Program-made: the position numbers and the translations under genes
Assembly: GCA_963977005.1 (NCBI GenBank)
Contig: CAXBMQ010000001.1
Location: 186,001 to 250,000 of the forward strand
From: CAXBCP01 sp963977005
GTDB lineage: Bacteria; Pseudomonadota; Alphaproteobacteria; MPNO01; UBA830
Length of the DNA stretch: 64,000 bases
Direction: 5' to 3'
The notes under the pieces: generated by a model
What the model was told of the DNA's origin: nothing
The model's database searches: none
The model's input: only the letters and a program-made list of their open reading frames with translations
Shown: piece by piece, positions 17,805 through 25,314 of the stretch
How positions within the stretch are numbered: the first letter of the stretch is position 1
Layout of the letters: the number at the start of each line of letters is the position of its first letter

Positions 17805-19066
17805 ACCAGAACCTCCAGCGGCGTCGGATGGCTCAGAAACGCGGTCGGACTGGCCGTCAGGCCGTAGGCGCCGGACTGAAAAAGAACGACGAGATCGCCC
17901 ACATCGGCCGCCGGGATATCGACCTTGTCGCCCAGCAGGTCGAGAGGCGTGCACAGACAACCGACAATATCGGCTGTTTCGCTCGCCGGCTCGTTCATGC
18001 GATTGCCGATGGCGACCGGATAGTTCTTGCGGATCACCTGGCCGAAATTGCCGGATGCGGCAAGCTGATGATGCAACCCGCCGTCGGTAATCAGGAATAT
18101 CTTACCGCGCGACTCCTTCCGGTCGACGATACGGCTGACATATATGCCCGCCTCGCCGACGATATACCGGCCGAGTTCGATAACCACGCGCACATCGCCC
18201 AGATCCGCTTTGATCCGGTCCATCAGCACTGCAAGGTTCGCCGCAATCGGCGCGAGATCGAGCGTTGTATCGCCGGGGAAATACGGAATGCCGAAGCCAC
18301 CGCCGATGTTCAGGTGCTTCACCGGTCCGGGCGCTGCGGCGGCCAGCGAGATCGCCAGATCGACCGTATTGCTCTGCGCCTCGATCAGCGCATCCTCCCG
18401 CAGGTTCTGCGAGCCGCTGAAAATGTGAAAGCCGTGAAATTCGAGAGACGCCAGCGCGCCCATGCGCTTCAGCATGTCGGGCACGCGCTCGGCGTCGACG
18501 CCGAACTGCTTCGGCCCGCCGCTCATCCGCATGCCCGAGGTCTTGAGCTCGAAATCGGGATTCACCCGCACGGCCACCGGTGTTACGACGCCAAGGCCGG
18601 CGGCATGGCGTGCGACGATTTCCATTTCGTTTTCGGATTCGAGATTGATCACGATTCCGGCGGCCACGGCGCGGGCGATTTCCTCTTCGGTCTTGCCGGG
18701 ACCGGCAAAGCTGATGCGTTCGCGCGGCATCGTGGTGTCAAGCGCGACGTTCATTTCCAGTGCAGACGCGACATCAATGCCATCCACCAGCGTCGCCGCG
18801 TGCTGTACGACGGCCGGCATCGGGTTCGCTTTCATCGCGAAGTTGAGATTCACGCCGTCCGGCAGCATCTCGCGCAGGTGCGCGATGCGCTGCGTGATCA
18901 GGTCGCGGTCATAGGCAAAAAACGGCGTTGCCCCGATACGGCGCGCAAGCATGGTGAGCGGGACACCGCCAATCACCAGATCGCCACCCTCGACCGGAAA
19001 CCGCTCGATCGGGGCGGTGACGGCTGCGGGTTTTCCACGCTTCGCTGTTTTTGGCGCTTCGCTCAC
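17801..19066 (-). CDS. PLP-dependent decarboxylase, XrtA-associated (fold type III)
   Basis: 421 residues, related to diaminopimelate/ornithine decarboxylases. The N-terminal alanine-racemase-like barrel has the Schiff-base lysine in NFAMKANP (Lys79), the phosphate-binding region HLNIGGGFGIPY and ELGRYIVGEAGIYV. The C-terminal beta domain has GCLCTPLDLLGD and FQSGAYGLTAS, containing the Cys and Tyr that complete the active site at the dimer interface. It matches the decarboxylase family found in exosortase A loci and probably decarboxylates an amino-acid-derived precursor. The start is a GTG at 19066 with a strong GAGGAGGAG, overlapping the ligase stop by 4 nt (GTGA); it also overlaps the next gene by 4 nt. 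Confidence 0.93.
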   Translation of the reverse strand: MSEAPKTAKRGKPAAVTAPIERFPVEGGDLVIGGVPLTMLARRIGATPFFAYDRDLITQRIAHLREMLPDGVNLNFAMKANPMPAVVQHAATLVDGIDVASALEMNVALDTTMPRERISFAGPGKTEEEIARAVAAGIVINLESENEMEIVARHAAGLGVVTPVAVRVNPDFELKTSGMRMSGGPKQFGVDAERVPDMLKRMGALASLEFHGFHIFSGSQNLREDALIEAQSNTVDLAISLAAAAPGPVKHLNIGGGFGIPYFPGDTTLDLAPIAANLAVLMDRIKADLGDVRVVIELGRYIVGEAGIYVSRIVDRKESRGKIFLITDGGLHHQLAASGNFGQVIRKNYPVAIGNRMNEPASETADIVGCLCTPLDLLGDKVDIPAADVGDLVVLFQSGAYGLTASPTAFLSHPTPLEVLV

Positions 19067-20634
19067 GACTCCTCCTCGAAAAAGCCTGCCAGTTCCTCCG
19101 ACAGCTTTTTCCGGTCGATCTTACCGTTGGGGTTCCGCTCAAGCGAGGACCGTTCGACCACCGCATGCGGCACCATGAATTGGGGCAGCGCGTCGCGGCA
19201 CGCGGCGATCACCGCGTCGGCATCCAGACTGCCTTCGGGAGGCGGTGTCGCCACGATCACGATGCCCTGACCGATCATCGGATGGGGCAGGCCAAGCGCG
19301 ACCGCTTCACTGACTGCGCCGGACGAATATACGACCTCTTCAAGCTCGGTCGGGCTGATCCGGTAGCCGGAGCTCTTGATCATCTCGTCACGCCGGCCCA
19401 CGAAGTAAAGGAAGCCCTCGGCATCGCGGCGGACCGTATCGCCCGACCAGACGGCATATTCGGTCATCGGCAGGCCCGGCAGCTGACCGGGCGCAGGCTT
19501 GAACCGTTCCGCCGTGCGTTCGGGATCGTTCCAGTACCCCAGAGACACCAGGGCACCGCGATGAACCAGTTCGCCCGGTTCGTCCGCCGCGCAGAGCTCG
19601 CCGTTTTCGTTCACGATCTGAATTTCCGCATTCGGGATCGCCTTGCCCATGGAATCCGGCCTTTTATCAACCTCTTCCGGCGGCAGGTAGGTCGACCGGA
19701 AAGCTTCGGTCAGACCGTACATCAGATAGGGTTTCGCATTGGTCAACGAGGCGCGCAGGCGGTCGAGCGTCGCCCGCGGCATGTGGCCGCCGGTATTGGT
19801 AAAATAGCGCATTGAGGCCACGGCCTCTTCCGGCCAGGTCAGACCCGCGAGCTGATTCCACAGCGGCGGGACGCCGCCGATACCTGTAATCCGCTGCTTC
19901 GCCGCGGTTTTGACCACGTCGTTCGGCAACAGGTAATTCATCAGAACCGCGCAGGCGCCAACCCGAAAAGCCGTTGTCATCTGGCTGTAGCCGGCATCGA
20001 AGCTGAACGGCAGCACGCACAGGATGCGGTCTTCGGGAACATTTTCGAGATAGGTGCTCACGCTGATCGCACCGGCCACCATGTTCCGGTGCGACAAGAC
20101 CACGCCCTTGGGGCGACCGGTGCTGCCGGACGTATAGAGGATCGCGGCCATGTCGTCGTCGATAACCGGGTGCGGCGCGCCTGACGGTTCGAGCCCGTCC
20201 CACGCATGAACGTCTATACCGGCGAGGCTGTGCTGCCCCGGGTCGCCGTCGATGAGGATCACATGTTTCAGGTCGGGGCAATCGCCCAGTGTTTCGATCA
20301 AGGGCGTGAGACGCGCCGCCGACGTCACCAATACCCGCACGTTGCAGTCGGTCAGGATATGGCCGACCTGGGCCGGCTTCAGGATCGGGTTGACGGGCAC
20401 GAACACGCCGCCGCCGGCGGCGGCGCCGAATGTCCCGACGACTGTCTCGAAGCGTTTATCGAGAAATACCGCGACGCGCTCGGCGCGCCCGACGCCGAGC
20501 CCGACGAGGCAGCGCGCGAAGTGCTGCACCTCGTCGTTCAGCCGCTCGTAGCTCCAGACATCGTCGCGGAACTGCAATGCATCCGCCGCCGGGGTTCGGC
20601 GGGCGGTCGTCTCGATCAACTCATGTAGCAACAT
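19063..20634 (-). CDS. Acyl-CoA ligase-like AMP-forming enzyme, XrtA-associated
   Basis: 523 residues, adenylate-forming superfamily. Motifs: the P-loop AILYTSGSTGRPKGVVLSH near residue 170, YLMYGLTEAFRST, and the hinge region WSGDTVRRDAEGFLYFVGR followed by DEMIKSSGYRISPTE. The C-terminal catalytic lysine is in NPNGKIDRKKL. It should activate a carboxylic or amino acid as an acyl-AMP and load it onto CoA or, more interestingly, onto the acyl carrier protein encoded divergently at 21511. It belongs to the ligase family restricted to exosortase A loci. It starts at the ATG at 20634, 58 nt below the GNAT-like gene, and ends overlapping the decarboxylase gene. Confidence 0.93.
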   Translation of the reverse strand: MLLHELIETTARRTPAADALQFRDDVWSYERLNDEVQHFARCLVGLGVGRAERVAVFLDKRFETVVGTFGAAAGGGVFVPVNPILKPAQVGHILTDCNVRVLVTSAARLTPLIETLGDCPDLKHVILIDGDPGQHSLAGIDVHAWDGLEPSGAPHPVIDDDMAAILYTSGSTGRPKGVVLSHRNMVAGAISVSTYLENVPEDRILCVLPFSFDAGYSQMTTAFRVGACAVLMNYLLPNDVVKTAAKQRITGIGGVPPLWNQLAGLTWPEEAVASMRYFTNTGGHMPRATLDRLRASLTNAKPYLMYGLTEAFRSTYLPPEEVDKRPDSMGKAIPNAEIQIVNENGELCAADEPGELVHRGALVSLGYWNDPERTAERFKPAPGQLPGLPMTEYAVWSGDTVRRDAEGFLYFVGRRDEMIKSSGYRISPTELEEVVYSSGAVSEAVALGLPHPMIGQGIVIVATPPPEGSLDADAVIAACRDALPQFMVPHAVVERSSLERNPNGKIDRKKLSEELAGFFEEES

Positions 20635-20692
20635 CGGCAGGGCCGTTTACGCAGTGGATTCGCGCAAGGGAATAGCAGAAATAGCGGCAGGA

Positions 20693-21400
20693 TCAACGCG
20701 TCTCGGCATTCCGCGGCGCAGAAACCGCGTATTCGGGAAGCGGGCGATCGAGCCGCCGAAAGCTGACAAACGGCGTATAACTACTGAAAACGAGCTGTCT
20801 TTTGGGGCCTTTGACCGCAATCAGGCCGCCGACACGCGTCGCACCCATCCGGCTGTGCGATGCCATCGATCCGGGGTTGAACCCCGAAATGCGGCTCAGC
20901 GACCAGGAAATCCCGCGGGCGCGCAGGAGCGCGTTTGCCGCATCCCAAAGCCGCAGAAAGGCAAATCCGAGGCGCGCGTCGGGATGCAGATAGACATCGA
21001 AATCCCACGATACCTGCGACGGCGGGTCGAGCCGGAAAATGCACCGGACCTCGTCTTCTTCATAGGCATCGAAGCACATCCACAAACACCCGATGACTTT
21101 TCCGTCCTGGAAGGCGGCCAGACATATCGAGTCCTGCGCAAACCGCCGGGCAAGCACGTCGTCGTCAAGCGGCAGCGCCCGGAATGCGGGGTCGCCCTGC
21201 GACAGTTCGCGCACGTCGATCGACTTGCCGCGCCGGGCCGGCAACAGGTCCCCGTCCGGCACCGGCTGGGCGACAATGTAGTAGCGATAGAGAAAAACCC
21301 GCGGACAGATCGCGCGCAGCGCCAAACCGAGCGTATAGAGAACAGCGTTCCAGAAGCCGAACTCGGAAATCAGACCGCGGAATTTGCGAATTACCTGCAT
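20693..21400 (-). CDS. GNAT-like acyltransferase family protein
   Basis: 235 residues from the ATG at 21400 (MQVIRKFRGLISEFGFW), preceded by AGGAA 5 nt upstream; the longer frame from 21517 runs into the divergent promoter region and is rejected. The middle resembles a GNAT acetyltransferase core: SICLAAFQDGKVIGCLWMC (beta strands), CIFRLDPPSQVSWDFDVYL, LGFAFLRLWDAANALLRARG, then SRISGFNPGSMASHSRMGA. Residue-level cofactor motifs are diverged, so activity is uncertain. It is the first gene of a leftward unit with the ligase, decarboxylase and Cys-less amidotransferase, and is divergent from the ACP gene. It may acylate the pathway product. Confidence 0.75.
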   Translation of the reverse strand: MQVIRKFRGLISEFGFWNAVLYTLGLALRAICPRVFLYRYYIVAQPVPDGDLLPARRGKSIDVRELSQGDPAFRALPLDDDVLARRFAQDSICLAAFQDGKVIGCLWMCFDAYEEDEVRCIFRLDPPSQVSWDFDVYLHPDARLGFAFLRLWDAANALLRARGISWSLSRISGFNPGSMASHSRMGATRVGGLIAVKGPKRQLVFSSYTPFVSFRRLDRPLPEYAVSAPRNAETR

Positions 21401-21438
21401 GAAAGTTCCTGATACCGCCACCGGACCACGATTGGCCT

Positions 21439-21467
21439 TTGTCGGAACGGCGGGCGTGGAATATAAA
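21439..21467 (+). promoter_or_regulatory. Promoter of the ACP-hydrolase operon
   Basis: TTGTCG (21439-21444) and TATAAA (21462-21467) are 17 nt apart, giving a start near 21474 and a leader of about 37 nt before the ACP ATG. The complementary strand of the -10 reads TATATT, which could serve the divergent GNAT-like gene, so the two promoters may overlap. Confidence 0.55.
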
Positions 21468-21510
21468 GGCGCGACCGAATTATTAATTAAATGCGTACGG
21501 GGCGAATGTA

Positions 21511-21762
21511 ATGGCAACGATCGATGTCGTGAAGCAGGTGTTGGGCGAAACTCTCCAGCTTGGAGACCGGGCGGATAATTTTACCGAATCCACGCCTCTG
21601 CTGGGCAGCATCGCCGAACTGGATTCCATGGCGGTCGTAACGGTCATCACCGCCCTGGAAGAGCAGTTCGATATTTTCGTCGAAGACGATGAAATTTCAG
21701 CCGACGCCTTCGAATCGGTCGGCACCCTGACAGATTTCGTGGACCAGAAGCTGGCAGCGTGA
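21511..21762 (+). CDS. Acyl carrier protein
   Basis: 83 residues, acidic, four-helix ACP pattern. The 4'-phosphopantetheine attachment serine is Ser39 in ELDSMAVVTVI, placed at the start of helix 2 as in all carrier proteins. The helix before it (VVKQVLGETLQL) and the third/fourth segments (DDEISADAFESVGTLTDFV) are typical. It is a stand-alone carrier in an exosortase A locus with no fatty acid synthase genes nearby, so it probably carries the substrate of the neighbouring ligase, decarboxylase or amidotransferase. It is followed 22 nt later by hydrolase 2. Confidence 0.93.
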   Translation: MATIDVVKQVLGETLQLGDRADNFTESTPLLGSIAELDSMAVVTVITALEEQFDIFVEDDEISADAFESVGTLTDFVDQKLAA

Positions 21763-21784
21763 CAGCTGTCCGCGGGATGGCGAT

Positions 21785-22588
21785 ATGACCGCTGCCCCCG
21801 AACCCCTGTTCATCGAGATTGGCGATCGCCGCCTGTTTGCGCTCTATCACCCGCCCCCGGCGGAGACGCGTGGATGCGTTCTTATGCTGCCGCCCTTCGC
21901 CGAAGAAATGAACATGTCGCGCCGCATGACCTATCTGACGGGCCGGGCATTTGCCGCGGCGGGCTACGGATTCCTGTCGCTGGACCTGACCGGCACCGGC
22001 GACAGCAGTGGCGATTTCGCCGATGCACGCTGGACCACCTGGCGGGAAGACGCCGATGCGGCAATCGACTGGCTGCAGGAAAAGACAGGCCACGCTCCGA
22101 TGCTGCTGGGGCTGCGGGCCGGAGCGCTGCTCGCTGCCAGCCTCCGGCACCCGTCCCCTCTGATCCTCTGGCAGCCGGTCGGGAACGGCGAAACGATGCT
22201 GAACCAGTTCCTGCGGATCCGGGTCGCCGCGGCGCTGACGGGAAATGCGCAAAAAGAATCGACCCGGGATCTGCGCGCGCTATGGGACGCGGGCGAGGCC
22301 GTCGAGGTGGCAGGATACGAGATCGACCCGGCGCTTGCGGCGGAACTGGATCCCCTGCGTCTCGCCGACATGCCGCCGCCGAATAACGTACCGGTCATCT
22401 GGGTCGAAACCGGCGATGCCGAACGCGGCCACAGCCCGGCCAGCCAGCGCGTAATCGACGCATGGTCGGACAAAGGCCTCGATATTCGCACACGGCTGTG
22501 CCCGGGCGAACCTTTCTGGACCATCCAGGAAACCACGACGGCACCGGCCATGATCGACGTCACGCTGGACGCTGTGCGCAATCCATGA
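21785..22588 (+). CDS. Alpha/beta hydrolase 2, XrtA-associated, nucleophile replaced
   Basis: 267 residues with an alpha/beta hydrolase fold: CVLMLPPFAEEMN (oxyanion region), a GYGFLSLDLTGTGDSSGDF strand-turn and a putative nucleophile elbow LLGLRAGALLA. The elbow should be G-x-Ser-x-G but reads G-L-Arg-A-G, so Arg111 sits where the catalytic serine belongs. This protein may therefore be catalytically dead, act as a partner of hydrolase 1, or bind ligand. It belongs to the second hydrolase family of exosortase A loci. Its stop overlaps the hydrolase 1 start (ATGA), suggesting equimolar synthesis and perhaps a heteromer. Confidence 0.88.
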   Translation: MTAAPEPLFIEIGDRRLFALYHPPPAETRGCVLMLPPFAEEMNMSRRMTYLTGRAFAAAGYGFLSLDLTGTGDSSGDFADARWTTWREDADAAIDWLQEKTGHAPMLLGLRAGALLAASLRHPSPLILWQPVGNGETMLNQFLRIRVAAALTGNAQKESTRDLRALWDAGEAVEVAGYEIDPALAAELDPLRLADMPPPNNVPVIWVETGDAERGHSPASQRVIDAWSDKGLDIRTRLCPGEPFWTIQETTTAPAMIDVTLDAVRNP

Positions 22589-23475
22589 GTACCGAGACTG
22601 CCATCTCGTTTCGCTGTGGCGGTGCCGACCTCGTCGGCGTGGTTCACCGCCCGGACGATGACCCCCGGGGAACGCCCCGGCGGGGCGTCCTGATTGTTGT
22701 CGGCGGCCCGCAATACCGTATCGGCAGTCATCGCCAGTTTCTTCTCCTGGCCCGCGCGCTGAGCGAAGACGGCATTGCCGCGATGCGGTTCGATTACCGC
22801 GGACTGGGCGATAGCGGCGGCGACTTCGCCGGATTCGAGAATATCGACGATGATATCCGCGCGGCCGCAGATGCGTTTCAGCAGGCGGTGCCGGAACTCG
22901 ACGAGATCATCCTTTGGGGGCTGTGTGACGCGGCCTCCGCCATTCTGTTCTACGCGCCGTCAGACCCGCGCATTGCCGCAGCCGTCCTGCTGAACCCCTG
23001 GGTCCGTAGCGAAACCGGGTACGCGAAAACGCAGTTGCGGCACTATTATCTGCAGCGTCTGACCAGCCGGGAGATGTGGTCGAAAATACTGCGCGGCCGC
23101 TTTAAACTGGCGGAATCGCTGGGCTCGTTTTTCGGCACTGTCCGTACGGCGGCGGCAGATGCCGACAGGAACAACGGCGAAAACAGCAACGGCCCGGGCG
23201 AGAACGGAAACGGAAACCGTCTTGCCGACCGGATGGCGGACGGCCTGTCGCGATACGAACGCCCGGTCTTACTGATCATGAGCGGCAACGACCTGACCGC
23301 CCGGGAATTCGACGATGCGACCAAAGCGTCTCCGCGGTGGCAGCGGCTGATTGCCGACGGCCGCATGATACGTCACGACCTGCCCGCGGCTGACCATACG
23401 TTTTCCCGCCGCGCCTGGCGCGACGAGGTGGCGGAAATCACGATCGACTGGATCACGAAGCTGCCCGCCGAATAG
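22585..23475 (+). CDS. Alpha/beta hydrolase 1, XrtA-associated, Cys nucleophile
   Basis: 296 residues from the ATG at 22585, which overlaps the previous stop by 4 nt; the longer frame from 22462 lies inside hydrolase 2. The fold is clear: GVLIVVGGPQYRIGSHRQF, AAMRFDYRGLGDSGGDF, elbow ILWGLCDAASA, late LIMSGNDLTAREF (acid) and LPAADHTFSRRAW (His). The nucleophile position is Cys114, so it would be a dienelactone-hydrolase-like or thioesterase-like enzyme rather than a serine hydrolase. A thioesterase acting on the ACP-bound intermediate is an attractive inference. A Gly/Asn-rich insert (NNGENSNGPGENGNG) lies near residue 195. Confidence 0.9.
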   Translation: MSTETAISFRCGGADLVGVVHRPDDDPRGTPRRGVLIVVGGPQYRIGSHRQFLLLARALSEDGIAAMRFDYRGLGDSGGDFAGFENIDDDIRAAADAFQQAVPELDEIILWGLCDAASAILFYAPSDPRIAAAVLLNPWVRSETGYAKTQLRHYYLQRLTSREMWSKILRGRFKLAESLGSFFGTVRTAAADADRNNGENSNGPGENGNGNRLADRMADGLSRYERPVLLIMSGNDLTAREFDDATKASPRWQRLIADGRMIRHDLPAADHTFSRRAWRDEVAEITIDWITKLPAE

Positions 23476-23487
23476 ACATCCGTGCGA

Positions 23488-25209
23488 TCAGCGCTTGGCT
23501 TTCGGCGGCGCGAATTCGAACGCGCCGATATCGATCTTGCCGTCATTCGGACGCGGCACCTGGCGACGCGCATGCAGATACTGCGCGGACGGCCGGGACG
23601 GCCAGCCGTTCACGAGGCCTGGCTCGACGCCGATATTTCGCGCCGGAGAGTTTTCCGTCAGTCTGAAATCCATGTTGCCCGGATCGACAAAACCCGCACT
23701 GCGCGCCGTGAAGTTCCCCACCAGTTCGCCGGATGCCTTGCCGGCCCTGCCGGAGCCGATCAGCGAGCCGACAATTCCCGCCGACACGCTTTTAACGATC
23801 AGGTTATTGCGCAGGGTTGCCGGCCCTTTCACCGGCGTGCCGGTGCCGGCAAGAATATTATTGATCAGCGTCGCCATACCCGGGCTGCGGTTCTGCAGAA
23901 ATATCCCGCTGCCACGCTCGTTTATGACCGTATTGTTGACCATTGCCAGCTGGTCCGACGCCGCCCGCGCCTCGGCGCCGAAACTGACAAGCGCCCAGTT
24001 CTCGGCATTCTTACCCTGCTGGATCACGTTGCCGACAAGCCAGGCGCGGCCGCCATTGGCGATGTCGACCTGATAGCTGGCAGACCCATCGCTACCATCG
24101 ACGATACGATTGTAGAGAAGACGCGTTTCGGCCGCCCGCGACTTGACGTTATGCCCCCACGCTCCGCTGTGAGCATAGCTGTTTCGCAAGGTAAAACTGC
24201 GCACCCGTCCGATATAGATATTGTGGCCCAGACTGCCGGTCTTCTTGTAGTCGACAAAATTCCGGGCGAACTCCGAGCCTTCGATCAGGATATCGCTGTC
24301 GGGGTTCCGGCCGGTCAGGATACCCATCTGGTTATCGTGGAAGTAACTGTTTCGCACCGTCAGGCTGCGGCCTTCGAGGCGGATCCCGGCACCGTTGCGA
24401 TCCCTCACCCGGCTGTTGGAGAATTCGATATTCTCGACGACCGCGTTATCGCCGACGATCACCCACGTCGCCTTGCCCCCGAGCGATTTGCCTTTCGCAT
24501 TCATGTGGGCGCGCCCGCCGACACCGCGGATGGTCAGATTGTCCGCATTCCATTCCGCGACATCGCCGACATATACGCCGGCCGCAATTTCGACCGTATC
24601 CCCGTCCCGTGCGACCTTGGCCGCCTTGCTCGGCACATCGTATTTCTGCCCGGGGCCGACTTTGAGAACCATCGCGGCGCGCCGCGCCGCGCCTGGTGTT
24701 TTCCGGCCGGTGGACGGTTTGTTTGGGGAAGGGCGCCTGACAAGGGGAGCGACAGGGCGCGCCGGCGCTATACCCTTCGGCGCGACACGCGCAGCGCGCT
24801 CTGCCTGGGCGCGCGCGCGCCCTGCAGCGGCGGCTTCGCGTCTTGCCGCCGCCTTTGCGGCTGCTTCCGCCGCCGTTGCCGCCTCGAGCGCGCGGCGCTC
24901 GGCATCGCGCGAAGTCTGAATGGACTTCTCGTCCTCCTTGATCTGATCGGCCGCCCGCCTGATCGGCTGGAGTTTCAGGACCCCCGGCGGGGACCCCGCC
25001 TTGCCTGGGAACGTAACGGAATCGACCTCATCCGGATCGACCGGGAGGGTGAGAACCCTGCCGTCCTTGAGCTTGACGCGCATTTCGGCACCGGCATCCG
25101 CAAGGGGCAACATGAAAATGCAGACCGTTCCCGCTATCAATGCAGCCAGCATCCGGTTCCGCCGGATTGCCCATCCTGCCCCTGTCAATATGCCGAGGTG
25201 ACCTGTCAT
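23488..25209 (-). CDS. Secreted right-handed parallel beta-helix protein
   Basis: About 573 residues from the ATG at 25209; the ATG at 25152 (MLAALIAGTVCIFMLPLADA) is an equally good start for a signal peptide. After a short domain (MRVKLKDGRVLTLPVDPDEV) comes an Ala/Arg/Glu-rich helical stretch (AERRALEAATAAEAAAKAA), a Pro-rich linker, and then a beta-helix from about residue 195 to the end. The beta-helix has DGDTVEIAAGVYVG and repeated N-x-hydrophobic turns (NSYFHDNQMGILTGRNPDS, NSYAHSGAWGHNVKS). The end (DIGAFEF) is typical of Pel/Pec-lyase-like or alginate-epimerase-like folds. It could be a polysaccharide lyase, an epimerase or a binding protein; no catalytic set can be confirmed. It is convergent with hydrolase 1 and divergent from the next gene. 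Confidence 0.8.
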   Translation of the reverse strand: MTGHLGILTGAGWAIRRNRMLAALIAGTVCIFMLPLADAGAEMRVKLKDGRVLTLPVDPDEVDSVTFPGKAGSPPGVLKLQPIRRAADQIKEDEKSIQTSRDAERRALEAATAAEAAAKAAARREAAAAGRARAQAERAARVAPKGIAPARPVAPLVRRPSPNKPSTGRKTPGAARRAAMVLKVGPGQKYDVPSKAAKVARDGDTVEIAAGVYVGDVAEWNADNLTIRGVGGRAHMNAKGKSLGGKATWVIVGDNAVVENIEFSNSRVRDRNGAGIRLEGRSLTVRNSYFHDNQMGILTGRNPDSDILIEGSEFARNFVDYKKTGSLGHNIYIGRVRSFTLRNSYAHSGAWGHNVKSRAAETRLLYNRIVDGSDGSASYQVDIANGGRAWLVGNVIQQGKNAENWALVSFGAEARAASDQLAMVNNTVINERGSGIFLQNRSPGMATLINNILAGTGTPVKGPATLRNNLIVKSVSAGIVGSLIGSGRAGKASGELVGNFTARSAGFVDPGNMDFRLTENSPARNIGVEPGLVNGWPSRPSAQYLHARRQVPRPNDGKIDIGAFEFAPPKAKR

Positions 25210-25314
25210 GGGTTCATGTGATACTGCTATCGGCGATGTTTCGCCAGCGGAGGGTTGTGACCTTTTGTGGGCGGGGCAACGCGTGTCAGACAAATACGAT
25301 GTGAATGTCCGCGC

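Noticed and set aside
17759..19270. 503-codon plus-strand frame over the PLP decarboxylase gene
   Set aside because: The minus-strand decarboxylase has intact PLP motifs and start/stop overlaps with its neighbours.
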